A stretch of 64,000 nt of DNA. Source: Babylonia areolata (Eukaryota > Mollusca > Gastropoda > Neogastropoda > Buccinidae). Positions 35,398 to 49,310 of the stretch are shown here, piece by piece. The translations under genes and the position numbers were made by a program. The stretch's first letter is position 1, and each line of letters opens with the position of its first letter. Below the pieces are notes generated by a model, which was not told where the DNA came from, made no database searches, and saw only the letters and a list, made by a program, of their open reading frames with translations. Location of the stretch: contig NC_134876.1 in NCBI RefSeq assembly GCF_041734735.1, positions 82,986,174 to 83,050,173 of the forward strand. The letters are read 5' to 3'.

Positions 35398-35692
35398 TTA
35401 AAGATTAAAAGGTTGCATGTCTCATAGCCAGTAACCGCTGTTGGGGCTGTGAAATCATCTTCACTGTGTCCAGACTCTGACACATGAAGGTAGGGCTCAG
35501 TCTGTTTCTACCCCTTTTAACCTTTTCCATCTGAAATCAGGCAGCCATTCACATCTGGATGGAGTGAGGAAAATCAGAGTAAAGTGTCTTTCCCAAGGAC
35601 AAAACACCATGCTTGAATGGGCCTTGAACGCTGATCACTGGTGAAATCTAGATCAGAAGTCCAGTGCCAATCTGACTCTTCCGCAGCGCCTC
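35398..35692 (-). repeat. S4 SINE
   Basis: Shares TTCACATCTGGATGGAGTGA, AATCAGAGTAAAGTG, CACTGGTGAA and GATCAGAAGTCCAGTG with the other S4 copies. It is more diverged near its 3' end (left side). Confidence 0.72.
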
Positions 35693-36615
35693 AGAAAGTT
35701 GAGGAAATCTTGTCAGATCAGAGTGGAACATTAAGTGGGTTATTTTTTAATGGAAGCAACAAGGAGTTGGAGAACAAATACTGTGTCGGCCAAAGAAGAG
35801 GTTAGCTATACTCGTATTCTCTTGTGAAGTTGGTATAACTGACGTGTTAATAAATTTCCAGTTGCGAGGCAGTGTGTGAGTGTCTGTGTGTGTTTGTGTG
35901 TGTTGGTGTGTGTGTGTACATGTGTGTGAGTGCACGTTTTGTATTGAATAATCTTTTTTTTTTTATATATATATATGCCTTATTCAGAAAGGTTAGAAAC
36001 AGAAGGGGAGGGTTGTTTCTTGAAAAAAGAAGCTTGCCTTTGGAAAGGATATAGCATTGTTCAAGGATATGGCATTGTTGAAAGATGTGGCACTGTGAAA
36101 AATGAAATGTTGATAATTTCTGCTTGTTTTCACAGACTGCCAACAAACAACTGGTGTCCTTGACTAAATGAGTCATCTATTATCACACCACACAATACAT
36201 GAAGTTAGAGTGTGCACCACATACATGAGACCTTTGCCCTCATTCCACATCACCCTATCGGGCCTCACCGTTCACACCACAATTATCTCACACCACTGTT
36301 CTTTCTTCACAGAGTGCTCTCAAGCATACATACACACACACACTTTCTGTCTCTGTCACTCACTCTCCTTCTTTCACTTTTGTTTAGCACATGCTGCATT
36401 GAAATCAAGATGTGCTGATAACTGTTTGATTCACAACTGTTTGATAATGGCTGATTTATCACTGTTGTTTTTGTTGTTGTTGTTTTTTAAAAAGGAAATG
36501 AAATGTTCACAAACACATGATTCACTACCCTCTTCACCTAATCCTCCACATCACCTTCACCTTGCCAAACCCCACCCCCTAATAACCCACCCAGCTAGTA
36601 TCTTTGAGGCAGTTT

Positions 36616-36652
<37 letters not shown>

Positions 36653-36733
36653 GTCAACCTCTTTGCCATACACAGTCTTCTTTTTATATTGCTCCTATGA
36701 AACTGAAAATTAAAATGCTTTTCATTTGTGCAG

Positions 36734-36860
36734 GTGAGTCGAGCAGGAGGACAGGAATTGTGGAACGAACAACAGCAGGAACAGAAAATTTGACCGCTCT
36801 GCTTCAAAGATGGGAAAGGGTGGAGATGGTGCTGGAAGTCAGGAGACGGAGAAGAAAGAG
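36734..36860 (+). CDS. FADS: Desaturase exon 2: start codon
   Basis: The acceptor ATTTGTGCAG ends at 36733. About 76 bases of 5' UTR precede ATG at 36810, which opens [17 protein letters not shown]; the donor GTGAGA is at 36861 (phase 0). The context AAAGATGG has an A at -3, and TGA triplets upstream in the leader fit this being the first usable ATG. Confidence 0.82.
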
Positions 36861-37391
36861 GTGAGAGCACTCTGCTGCCTTCCCCCTTGTCTTCATTTGT
36901 TTGTTTGTTTTTATTTCAGTTTTCAAATCAATCTTCTCTGATGCTTTCCATTTAGATAGTTCAGTTTTCAAATTGGTCTTCTCTGATGCTTTCCATTTAG
37001 ATAGTTCAGTTTTCAAATCAGTCTTCTCTGATGCCTTCCATTTTGGTCCCATGAGCCATGTTTTTACAGTTCATATACAATGATCCCTGAAAAAACTATA
37101 AAAAAAACCCAACAAACTTTTATGTTTTGACTCCAGTTTGGGGTAAGGTTACATAAAAATGATATTAATAATCATGTAATTGAAAAAGGAGGATGGAGGT
37201 AAAATGACAAAAGTGAAAAGAGATTAACTGTGTTTTGCACGTCATGTGAACGAAAGACCGACAACTCAACAGTAAAATAGTTACAGAACATTGATTGTGG
37301 AGTAACTTTTCACATAACTGCACTTTGAGACTGTCACACAAACATTATGCAGTCTGTTCACACACACACACACGCACACACACACACACAC

Positions 37392-37444
<53 letters not shown>

Positions 37445-40400
37445 GGAAGAAAAATTATTTGAAAAGTGCATTTGCACACTTTTTCCTTTGTGCAGAGAAT
37501 GAATGAATTGAGCAATACAATAATGTCATTCTCGAAACAAAGTCACTTCAAAGAAAATCAAAAGAACCCCAACTTGTTTACAAAATATTGTAGAAAGGTT
37601 CACGTCATTGTCACAAAACAACAAGCGTACTACAAGCAAAATGAGAGCTGGATAGTGCTGCTTTGTGCACATAAGAAATCAAATCAAATCATGTTGCTTA
37701 TGTGGGGTGCAATAGCCGAGTGGTTAAAGCGTTGGACTTTCAGTCTGAGGGTCCTGGGTTTGAATCTCGGTAACAGAGCCTGGTGGGTAAAGGATGAAGA
37801 TTTTCCCAATCTCCCAGGTCAACATATGTGCAGACCTGCTTGTGTCTGAACCCGCTTTGTGTGTATATGTGTGTATACACAAGCAGAAGATCAAATACAC
37901 ACATTAAAGATCCTATAATCTGTGTCAGCGTGTGGTGGGTTATGAAAACAAGAACATACACAGCATGCACACCCCTGAAAACAGAGTATGGCTGCCTACA
38001 TGGCTGGGTAAAAACGATCATACAAGTAAAAGCCCACTCGTGTACATACAAATGAACGTGGGAGTTGCAGCCCACAAACGAAGAAGAAGAAGATGTTGCT
38101 TACAACCCAGCCCACCATTAAGGGACCATTTCAGGGCTGAACACCCGTCACTTCTTAAAACCCGTGAAAGAGGACATAGAATAAAGTTGAAAGCTTAGTT
38201 AAAATGTTTATAAGACTCTAGTTTACCAACGTCTCACGTGGTCCATGTAAGATTTTAATCAGGTGAAAAATAAAAGAAGAAACATTTAAAAGACCCAGTT
38301 TTTCTCTCAATCCACGAAAGATTCAAACCAAGTGAAGAATATTGAAAACATGGTGCACATGAAGTAAAACCAAGCCACCATGGTGTCAAGTGTGACAATC
38401 CTTTGTGCAGCTGAAGACGTTTAGCTGGGAGGAGGTGAAGACTCATGCGCAGAGGACCGACAAGTGGCTGGTCATTGAGGGCCAGGTGTACGACATCACA
38501 TCCTGGTCTCAGAGGCATCCAGGGGGCAGTCGTGTCATCAGCCACTATGCCGGGCAAGATGCAACGGTGAGTACAATCCAGTTCACTCCAGGGTGCGTAC
38601 AGCTGAGACATGGAAGTCTAGAAAAGTCGTCGAAAGATGAGATAACCATTTCCAGGTCTGGAAATGTCTTGGAAAAAATTTTGTCTTGTGTCTGGAAATG
38701 TCTTGGAATTTTGATAAAAACCCTTGACTAGTACCATTCTACAAAGAGCTTAGTGTGTTTTTAAAAACCCCACCCAAACCAAATATAAACAAAAAACATA
38801 TAAATAGTGATGAAAACTGAACATTGATATCAGGATATCTGCTGATCTCTTTTGTCAGCAGTCTAGCAGATAAATTTTTAATAAAGTTTGACTTTGGTTT
38901 GTTACGGAAAATGTTCACTCTGGTCTGGAAGAGGTCTAGAAAAAGTACAGAATTTAAATTGGTCACATCTCTGGGAACCCTGAGACTCCTTTCATCCTGG
39001 GTCACATGTTCTTGTGTAGCAAGTGTGTACTCACAGATGCCAGGACCAGGAAACTAGTAAAGAGTGTTTGGAACACTGCTTTCTGTTTGTTTGCACCAAA
39101 ACTAGTTTATGTTGTTAACTCCCTTTTGCTATGGGAGATAAGTCTGCCATTGTCCCTTATGATGCGAGTGTGTGCCAACAGATACTAAGGAACAAGGATC
39201 TCTGTCTTGAACCCTTTTTTCAGTTTTGTTTTGTCTGCTTTGTTTTGTCTGTGTCATCCATTGCAGAGTGATGTCCAACTGTCATATGGCATTAGTTTTG
39301 TACCAGTTCAAAGTCTGATACAAGGTGATGCTCAGTTTTGCGATTGTTTTCAGTTGCACGAATGAGCAGAATGTCTTTTCATGTGTGTATAATGAATGAC
39401 ATGAACGAATATGAGAAGTCACAAAAAAAAGAAGAAAACAGAAAGATTGACACTGATTGTTCTGTGTAACAGGATGCTTTCCGTGCATTCCACAATGACC
39501 TTTCGGCAGTCAAAAAGTACCTGAAGCCAATTCACAAAGGATCAGTACTGCCTGGTGAACAACAGCCTGAGTCCTCAATAGAAAAAGACTTCCGGAATCT
39601 TCGTGACACTGCTGAAAAAATGGTAAATTTCATTGATAAATATGGGAAATTTTGGCTGTTTGAACTGAGTACATGTGGGACAATTTTTATAAATCTCATG
39701 GCATAGGTCTTTGCCATCATACTAAGTACTGTATGTGTGTGTGATTGAGTGCGTTACACTTAAGAATTGAAATATCAAACTCTGTTTCTTAATTTTTCAG
39801 GGTCAGACTTTCTTTGTTGTTGATGTTGAGAGTTTGTAGGCACAAAAAAAAAAAAAAAAAAAAAAAGAAGAAGAAAAGGAAAGAAAAAGAAAAAAAAGAA
39901 AGAAAGAAAAAAAAGAGCTGGTGGATTTCTTTTTCCTATTGAAATGAAATTTATTTTCTGTAATTAATGCTAATGTAAATTCTTTTTTTTTTCAGCTTTT
40001 AGAAAGTATTCACATTTGTTTTGATATTATTTCAGGGTCTGTTCAAGCCCAGCTACATGTTTTACTTTGTGGTCATTGCTCATGTCCTGGTTCTGGAAGC
40101 GATGGCGTACCTTGTGATGCGGGAGTTTGGCACGGGGTGGATTCCTTGGATCGTTGCTTTGCTGTGTACTGGTACTGCGCAGGTAACCACACCTGACGAG
40201 TCAGGCTAACTGATCCAGTATTGCAGTTACTGCTGTGTGTTTTCATTATCAGCTGTAACCTTGTTCAGGTCATGATGCTATGCTGTTTTAGCTCAGGCTC
40301 AAGGCTTGGCTTAAGTCATAGGTTGACCTCAGCTTACAGCTGGGCCAACAGCAGAGTATGAGCTGTGATCAGTGGTTTCTCCACTGCAATGGTAATTCAT

Positions 40401-41397
40401 TTACAGTTGTCTTGTGTGAAGGACTGTGACTCTCAAATTAAGAGGCAAAATTCCACTTGCTTTTATTGCTGCAGCTTTTGGGGCTAGTTGGCCTTTGGGA
40501 ACCATCCTGCACTGACTGTCGTAAAGCCCTCTTGGCCAAGAGAATAGGGATCTGACTTGGGCAAGACACAATGATCAAATTCTAACTCTGATAACTGGGA
40601 TAGTAGTTGCCTCCTCTGCTGTTCTGATGGTCAGTTGGACATGACTATCATATTATGCTGCATGCTGTTTTTGCTATTAGCTGAAACCTTGTTGATATAC
40701 TGTCTGAGATAGTGATGCTGTCTGAACAAGATTATAGCCGATAACAAGATTATAGCCGATAACAGATAACAGAAAACAGTACGGTGATAATTTGTTTAGA
40801 TTCTGGGAAACCTTTGAAATAATTGCACATGACATTGAATGAAAGTGATGATGGAAAATATAATTGTTTTGAATAGTCTCATTTTGTGTGTGCATGATTT
40901 TACTGTATATTCTCTGAATCATATATATATATATGTTATTATATATATATATAATTATATAACTGTTCATTTTTGCTCTTGATTTTTGAAGATGTTTTCT
41001 TTCATTACTCTCTCTACCTTCTCATAACCACACATGACTTGGGGTTTAGCAGTTTGTGAAAGATCAAGATCAATATCGTTTACAAAGAATTGGTAAATGT
41101 CAGCTGAATCTTGCCTTCCGGTGCCTCAACAGTGAACAGTTCAGTGACAATAGTACCTGTAAATAAGACAAAGGCATACAACTTCACTTTGGCATTATAT
41201 ACTGCCCACAAAAATTAGACAATAGAGTAAACCTGGCTTCAGCTTGCACCAGTTTGGCACCATCAGTGTACAAGTCAAACAGGGAGGATACAAAGGAATT
41301 CCTCTCAGTGATGCTCAGCACTTTCCATCTTCTTGCGTACTTGAGAACAGGACAGATTGTTGGGGAAAAGGAACAAAACAACTGGCAAGGAATTTTG

Positions 41398-41433
<36 letters not shown>

Positions 41434-44400
41434 ACAAGCATGCGCATGTGCATATGTGTATGTGTGTTTATTTGTGTGTGTGAAAATCCAGGGACTACAT
41501 ATCTGGAAGAAAAATATCTGGAAGAAAAATGATGAGTTGGTAAAGACTTTAAAAAAAAGGTCTGTGTTGAATATCTCTGCATTGGTCACATTGTTTTTTC
41601 TTCTTTTTTTTCAGGTGCAGGGTGGATGGCTGCACCATGACTTTGGTCACCTGTCGGTGTTTAAAAAATCCAAAGTGGACCACTTCTGTCACTACATAGT
41701 CCTGGGGGTCCTCAAGGTAAATAAGAGGAGGTTTGGGACACAGCATCATCTCTGTTTACCTTCTTTCTGGCACATAACTTGGTGTCTTGGAATGGGGTGT
41801 CAGCCAAAATCGGCAGTCATTGCACAGACATTGTGATTCCAGGTTTTGATTGTGAAAGTGATTTGGTATGGCACAGACTTTATTTGAATCATCGGGTGTT
41901 TAACGGTTGATTACCAGCAGTACTGTTCAGAATGAATGGACCATCCCAGTTTGATCAATGATACTGTTCAAAATGAATGGATTTAACAACATTGCTGCAT
42001 TTTATTTCTGTGAAGCAAGTGGGGGGGCGCTGTTTGTTTTCTTGTCTTCAAAATAACCCCTGTTGAAATATCTCTTTCATTTTTTATGTATCATGGTCAC
42101 TCCATTATTTGGCTATATTTATAAAATATGATATGGTTTTATTTAGTGTAACATTATATGAGTGCAGAAAGTTTGTGTTTGGGGGAAAAAGAATCAATTG
42201 TATACACTAAATTGTATTTAATGTCAGATTGTGTTTTGTTTTCACCGGTTGATTTCATCAGTCATTCGCACACCTTTATTTTCAGGGAGCCTCACCTCAC
42301 TGGTGGAACCACATGCACTTTCAGCATCATGCCAAGCCAAATGTTGTAAGTTGTGTGTGTGCATGTGCTTGTGTGAATGCGCACATGTTTTCTTGTGTTT
42401 TCATACACGAGCTTCAGTGTTGTTTTTTTTTTTTAGATTTATATTTTTGAAATGAATATTGAATAAACTTTGCGTGAATTAAAGTTTGTTAATGCGTCCA
42501 GTTCATGGCTTTTGTAACAGGTTTGTATTAAAAGAGATGAATGTACTTTTTAAAAATTGTTCCCATGTGTGTTATGAACACAAGTAAAATATGTTTACTT
42601 GGCATGTTAGTGGTTTAAGAAATTGGAAATTGTTTTCTGGTTTTATTTTAAGTGAAAGATTATTCCATTATGTGGTAAAGCATTCCATGATATTTGGCCC
42701 ACAAGGTGCTGCAGCGCATGAGGCGCACCCCTTGAACTGAAAGAAAAAAGATACATTGAATATGTTTAAGGTGCACACATCCAATAAGTTGCATCTGCCG
42801 GAAAGTGAAAGTCCTCCATGATGGCTCTGCTAACAGCGGATGTTGTTTTCTGAAGGGTGACATCATCTTCGGAAAACTGGATTAGACTCTGACATATTTC
42901 ATCTGCTTTTTAACTTGGCAGTGTTAATCAGTTCATCTGCTCTGTTATCCATTGCTTTAAAAAAATGTTTTAATACTTTTTTAAAAACAGTTTTACAGCT
43001 ATCAGTCAAATGTACTGTTGTAAATCAGAATCCAGTCTGCTATCAGTGCTTTCAGTCCAGTCTGCCATTTTGCTTTGCGTTCTGCTTTTGAATAGCAGTC
43101 AGTTCACTTCTGATTTCTCTACTTTTGCATCATAGATTTATCCCCAACTCAAACGCAACTCTTTGTTCATGGCCTAAAGCTGAACTGCGATAATGTTCAG
43201 TTGAAATTTTGTTAAGTATACGACTTGCTTTCAATTTGATATGATGGTGAACATGAAGTAGCGCCATATAGGCCAAACATGATGGTAATTCAGCTGTTCA
43301 AGGTGAGAAGGGGTGAGGGGGTGGGGTGTGTGTGTGTGTGTGTATGCATTTATGTGTGTCTATTTTTGTGTTTTTATACATTAAATGCACTGTCAGTAAC
43401 TTCTTGCTGGTAGCTTTCTTCACTGCAGTTATTTTATTCAACATCTTCATCATCCTCGTCGATGTCGAAACCTTCAGTTCGAAGCAAACTCTTCAGCAAC
43501 AGTAAAAAGCCACTGTCTTGATCTAGTTTGTCAAAAAAAATTTCCACTTGTATCACCTGCAATGCCATTTTTGATACATATGCAGATTAGCTTGTCATGT
43601 TGGGTACTGAAGTCAACGGCTCGCCAGCGAGTGTATAGTTTCGGAACCTCACAAAGAAACTTTCCATTCGACCCTTGACACGTTCGCAATGCCCGGTGTT
43701 GCTGCAATTTTTATGCTACCCCATGAGGAAAACGTGGAAAAAAAATGTTAATTGTCGAAACTGCTACATTGTTCTGTCGTCCTGAACGCTGCCTTACGTC
43801 AGGAACGCTATTAGTTCAATCATCCGGAGTGAGTTAAAGATATATTTATTTGTTTGTTGTTTCACTGTGTGATGTATTGTATGGATCTGAGGTATGAAAG
43901 AAAGTAATGGAAACGTGTGGTTTCCTTCAGATGGACAAGGACCCTGACATCCGAGTGGAGTCACTGTTTGTGGTTGGAAAGGAGATGCCAGTCAAGGTTG
44001 GTCATGCCTGGCGTGTTATACTTCAACTGTATTCTCTTCTTTTTTTGTTTTGTAATGAGGCGATGATGTAAAATAGATCTTGATCTGCTGTAATTGCTTT
44101 CCCCATCTTCCTGTCTGTCAGTGATATTACTGTCATGTTGTTCTTTGTGATTCCCCATACTCAGCCACACCTAGATTTCCTCTGTCCCAGTCCAAGCATC
44201 GGGGGCTCTGTATATCAGGCCGTCATGAGGCCACTCTGCAAAGAAGTCCCTTCACTGTCAGTCTCCTGTTTGGCCTGTTCCTTTTCAGCAAGTGGAAAAC
44301 ACTGCTCACTGTTACTATACCTTCTGATTATGATTAACATATTTATCAAAGAGCCATGTTGCACTTGCCGTTTCATGAATGTTTAAATAATCAAATTATG

Positions 44401-47400
44401 TTTTTTAAGAAAGAAGACAAGGGAAGGGGTGGTGTGTGTTCATTTGGTGGTCAGGATGTTCAGTATAGAAACCCACTCTCTTCTGATTACTACTTCCTGC
44501 AAACCCCAGATTGATATTGCAAAATGAACTGATGGTAGAATCAAATTACAAATCATAATCACACGAAACTGATTGTGAAAAACCTAGAGGTAGATGTGGT
44601 TTGATATGCTTGAATTTTTTTTAAAATGTTTGTAATATTGTATATTATACCAGCTGTAGAGGTGAAGTGGTTAGCATCACTGACTGACTGTTGGGAGGAG
44701 GCAGGTTTGAATCCCAGTGGAAGTGGGGTTTATCAGCCCTCGGCTGGCTCCTACCCAGAGTTAAGTGTGCTGCTGGCTTAAATGGGAAGACTGTGACCAC
44801 ACAGTTGAGTATTATCCACTTCGTGGATGTGTCTTTGGGTGTGTTGCTCTAATTTCCAGACCTACACTGCAAGTGTCTGTATCTCTAGGGCCTGTTTAAC
44901 CTTGGTTGGCATATCATTATGACAGGAAGCATAGAGTACAGCCATGTCACGTAATCCCATACCTTAATGGATTTCCACAGCAGCATTGTCATCATCATCA
45001 TCGTCATCCTCCTCTTCCTCATTCATTGATTTAAAGTCCCAAGTTATGTGGCCTTTCATGCCCTGTTCATATGGTGACCTCAGTTTTGATGCCCATCCAT
45101 TTCCGTGCTTGGGGTGAGTCTTTGTTAAGGTCTTCAGTGTTGACGGATTCATGGGGGACTGTCATTGGAGGGATGTGATGGTGGTCTCTACTCCAGTGGG
45201 GACGCTCATTCAGTCTGGTTTCGTAACTAAGCCATTATTGTCAGTAGGGGGCTTAGTAGGTGGTGTTCTCAGTGTGTTAACTCAGAGCAGGCACTACTGA
45301 AAACCTGAACACTACCGAAGTGACTCAACTGTAGTGCAGGGTCTCCACTGGTGTGTGGCCTCCTGGTGACCTTACATTGGTGGTTCCTTGTGTACTGCTG
45401 ACGCTGGGACTGTGACAGACGAACTCGGGTGTGGCGGTATATGAGGCACTTGAAATCAGCGAGGAGTGGGAGTAATGCCGCTGAAACGGGGCATATGATG
45501 GGGCAGCAAAAAAAAAAAAAGAAAAAAAAGAAAAAAGGTATATCACCGCTGGGCACTAACTATAGCAAAATTAAACCTGGTGAAACAGATTCACAACTTG
45601 TGAGATTGAAGCGCACTGTCCTGGGTAAAATGAAATAAATTGTGTGTCTCTGAGCTTGGACTTCCAAGTTCTGATTCGAGTTGAGAAATGTATGCCAGCA
45701 GCTTGTCTCCCTTGATGAAAACAGCGTTCTTGGTCTTCCTCAGGTGGCTCAGTCAAAGAAGAACAGCATGCCGTACAACTGGCAGCAACACTACTGGTTT
45801 GCCAGTGAGTTTTTGTTGTTTGTGTTGTTTACTTCTCTTTTCTGTGAAGAAACCAGGAATGGAATTAACTGATGTGCTCTGTGTTGGGTGTGTGTGGGTG
45901 GTGTGTGTGGATGGTGTGTGTGTGTGTTTGTGTGCATGTATACGTATGCAAATGTGTCAATGTGTGCATACATATATGTGCTTGTGTGTGCAAGTGGGAG
46001 GTTGTGACAAACAGCACTCTAACAATTCTTATGTGGATATATATCATGATACATATAACAGTCTGGCCAGCAAAGATTCGCGGAAACAAAATACATATCT
46101 TTGCATGGTGTTTTTAATATATTATTGTGACTGAACTGCATATCTTTGAAAAAATGTGGATTGATTTGAAAACCTACTGACTTGTTGTTGCAGTTGGACC
46201 TCCCTTGCTGTTCCCAGTCTACTTTCAGTTCATGCTGTTCCGTCACATTTTTACTAGGAAGTTGTGGATGGTATGTTGTTTGTATATTACCTTTTTGGAG
46301 TTGAATAGCTTAGTAACCTGTTCAGTGCCCCAAGACGTATAATTATATACATCCGCAAAAATGCTTTGCTGTTTGCCCCACGACATACACATATGTCCAC
46401 ATCTTTTCAGGATTTTTCGCAGGTCTGTTTTGAAGTGGATGTGTTCTAATAGCCACCAGTTAGAAGACTTGATATATCTGCTTTTGTTATCCACGAGGAG
46501 TAACAGCCAGTCACGCTCTGGATGGTGATGACCGGATGTTAGTCGGTACCCCTCAGAAATTTAGACAATGCTTTCAAGATTGTGGATGATGAACCACGAA
46601 ATGGCATAGTGGCTTGAATCAGCAGTGTAATACAAAAAAGAAAATCAGTAATGTTTGAGATTTTGCCTCCCAAGATGTTGCAGAAGCTTTGCAAGTCATC
46701 GATGACGATGAATTTGTCATTTTGTAGATCACATAAATAAACTGGGAGAGGTGAAAAAAGTTGTATCATTCCTAAGTGTATAATAATAACAGGGGGGATG
46801 AGACACAAAGGAATTCTTAACTGACAAAGGATGAAGAGCAAAGCTTGAATATTAAATGATATATCTATATATCTATATATATATAAAAAAATTAAAAAAA
46901 TTTTTTTTTTTTATGGATTCTGCCACCCTTGGCTTACAGCAGTGATGTATTGCAGGACCTGTTTGCTGTGCTGCTGTTCTTCGCCCGCTTCTTGTACCTC
47001 TACATACCTCTGCTGGGTTGGGGCATCTTGCCTTTCTACTTCGCCATGAGGTAGCCGCCAGCTGTGTATACCTTCCTTGGAGTAGTTGTGTTGCAAAGTT
47101 GTCAGTACTGTCTTCAAATGCATGTTAGGAATTAAACTTTTTTGCCTTCAAAATAATGCTTGTTAAGAATTGAATTTTTTGCTATGAAATGCATGTCAAG
47201 AACTAACCTTCATTGTGACATATTAAGAATTCAACTTTATTGTTATCAAATGCATGTTAAGAATTAAACTCTGCTGTTGTCAGATCATGTTAAGAATTAA
47301 AACTACTTGTCTTCAGGTTGTGTGAATAGTTATAATTGTATTTGTCGAATCATGTTAAGAATTAAACTTTGTATTCATCAGATTCTGTTGTCATCAAATG

Positions 47401-49269
47401 CATGTTAAGAATAAAACTCTGTTGTATTCAAATCATGTTAAAAAAAACAACCAAACTTTGTTGTCTTCAAACAGTGTTAAGAATGAAACTTTGTCGTCTT
47501 CAAATGCATGTTGAGAATCAAATGAATATTTGGTAAAATTGAACTTTATTGCCATCAAATGCAAATGAAAAATGAAACAGGGAGAGAGTGCTGAAATGAA
47601 ACACATCTTACCTGTGCTGGGCTGTGTATTCAGAGCTGTCCCTTCAGAGGTGTCACATATTGAAAGTGGATGGTAATTCCTGACCTTACACAAACAATAA
47701 GAATCATGAGCCACATATATTTTGTATGTGTTCAGGGATTTTTGCACCAATCGAATTGCGGCCTTTGTTCCTCTGTCTTTGTTCCTCTGTCAAGGCCTGA
47801 CTAAGTGCATTGGGTTATGCTGCTGGTCAGGCATCTGCTTGGCAGATGTGGTGTATCGTATATGGATTTGTTCGAACGCATTGACACCTCCTTGAGAAAC
47901 TGAAACTGAAACTGGACCTGTGTAAAAGCTGTGTTATCCATTTATGGCTTTTTAAATGCAGTTATCTGTGTTACATAATGCACACAGAATCTAAATGACA
48001 AAAGTTTTGTAGATTTTTTAGTTTATGTGCTGTATGGCCAAAGAATATCTAGAGGAACTGTTAAACATTTTTTATTTCTTTTATGGTTATCTGTTGAAAT
48101 GATAGAGTTGGTATACTATTTTACTTTTTTTTGTTGCTTTCACACTTTTCTGTTGAAGTGATAAGAGTTGATATGAAATTTTCCAGATGCATGGAGAGTC
48201 ACTGGTTCACGTGGGTGGCCCAGTCGAACCACATTCCTATGGACATCAAGTCGGACGAGGAGGAGCCATGGATGAAGCTCCAGATGCATGCCACTTGCAA
48301 CGTGGAGCGCTCATTCTTCAACGACTGGTTCACCGGACACCTCAACTTCCAGATAGAGCATCAGTAAGAATCGCAGCCAGTCTGAGTATTGATGTGAAAT
48401 ATATTTTGTTCTTTGAGACTTGAGTATCAGTGAGAGTCACAACCAGTCTAAGTGTTGATGTGAAATAGATTTTGTGTTTTGAGACTGAGCATCAGTGAGA
48501 ATCGCAACCAACCTGTATGTTTGTGTGTGTTATTTCAGTTTTGGTTTAAAGAGTTGTTATCTGCACTGATCCATAAACACTGCTCCACATCTGCTTGAAA
48601 AAATCTACAACTACAACACCCCCTACCACCCACCCCCCTAGCCCCTCCAAGTCCCCTCCCAGAACACTTGTTGGAGTGATTTGAGTCATGTGCTGAGTCT
48701 GTGTGCTGTGTGCAGCCTGTTCCCCACCATGCCCAGACACAACCTGTACAAGATCACACCCCTGGTGAAGTCCCTGTGTGAGAAACATGGCATCAACTAC
48801 CAGGTCAAGTCCCTGTACCGGGCCTTTGCTGATATTGTCAAGTGAGTCAGATCAGAATTTGGTTGTTGTCGTTGACTCCCTAATTTTTTGTATCTTGATG
48901 CTGTCTTCATGTCATCCTTTTGGTTTGTTATCATTGTTATTATTGTAATCATTTCAGCTTTTGCCTGCCCACAGTGCACCACATTGTGCGTCTGCCTTTG
49001 GGTTGCGTTCTCGCAACTGATGTATTCGTTGTTCTTGATGGACTTCCATGATGATGATGATGGTTATCATTATATGCCTTAAACATGGTTTTGTTTCTCT
49101 TTGTTGTAGTATTAAAATTATGCATCTGTTTTTATGATTCATAATGAAACTGAGACATGGTATCATACTGATGGCAGTGTATGTGTGAATTATTATTTAC
49201 TCTTAAAAACAAAACAAGAAAAAACATCAGCCTCTCATATTTCAAGTTTCATATTTCATATATCACAAC

Positions 49270-49310
<41 letters not shown>

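Larger units (their letters stand above)
31801..36733 (+). other. First intron of the desaturase gene, SINE-rich
   Basis: 4.9 kb with no coding exon seen. It contains a (CA)n block (32764-32818), S4 (33028-33300 and 35398-35692), S2 (33548-33931), a 89-bp tandem duplication (34098-34275) and a (TG)n run (36617-36652). A moderately GC-rich, C/G-patterned stretch at 32160-32560 follows the promoter region and may hold regulatory sequence. Confidence 0.4.

Noticed and set aside
36804-37052. Minus-strand 15-residue repeat protein
   Set aside because: Explained by the 45-bp minisatellite whose period is a multiple of three.
47117-47575. CRISPR-like array (regular repeats)
   Set aside because: Units abut without unique spacers and are diverged along their whole length; this is a eukaryotic intronic minisatellite.
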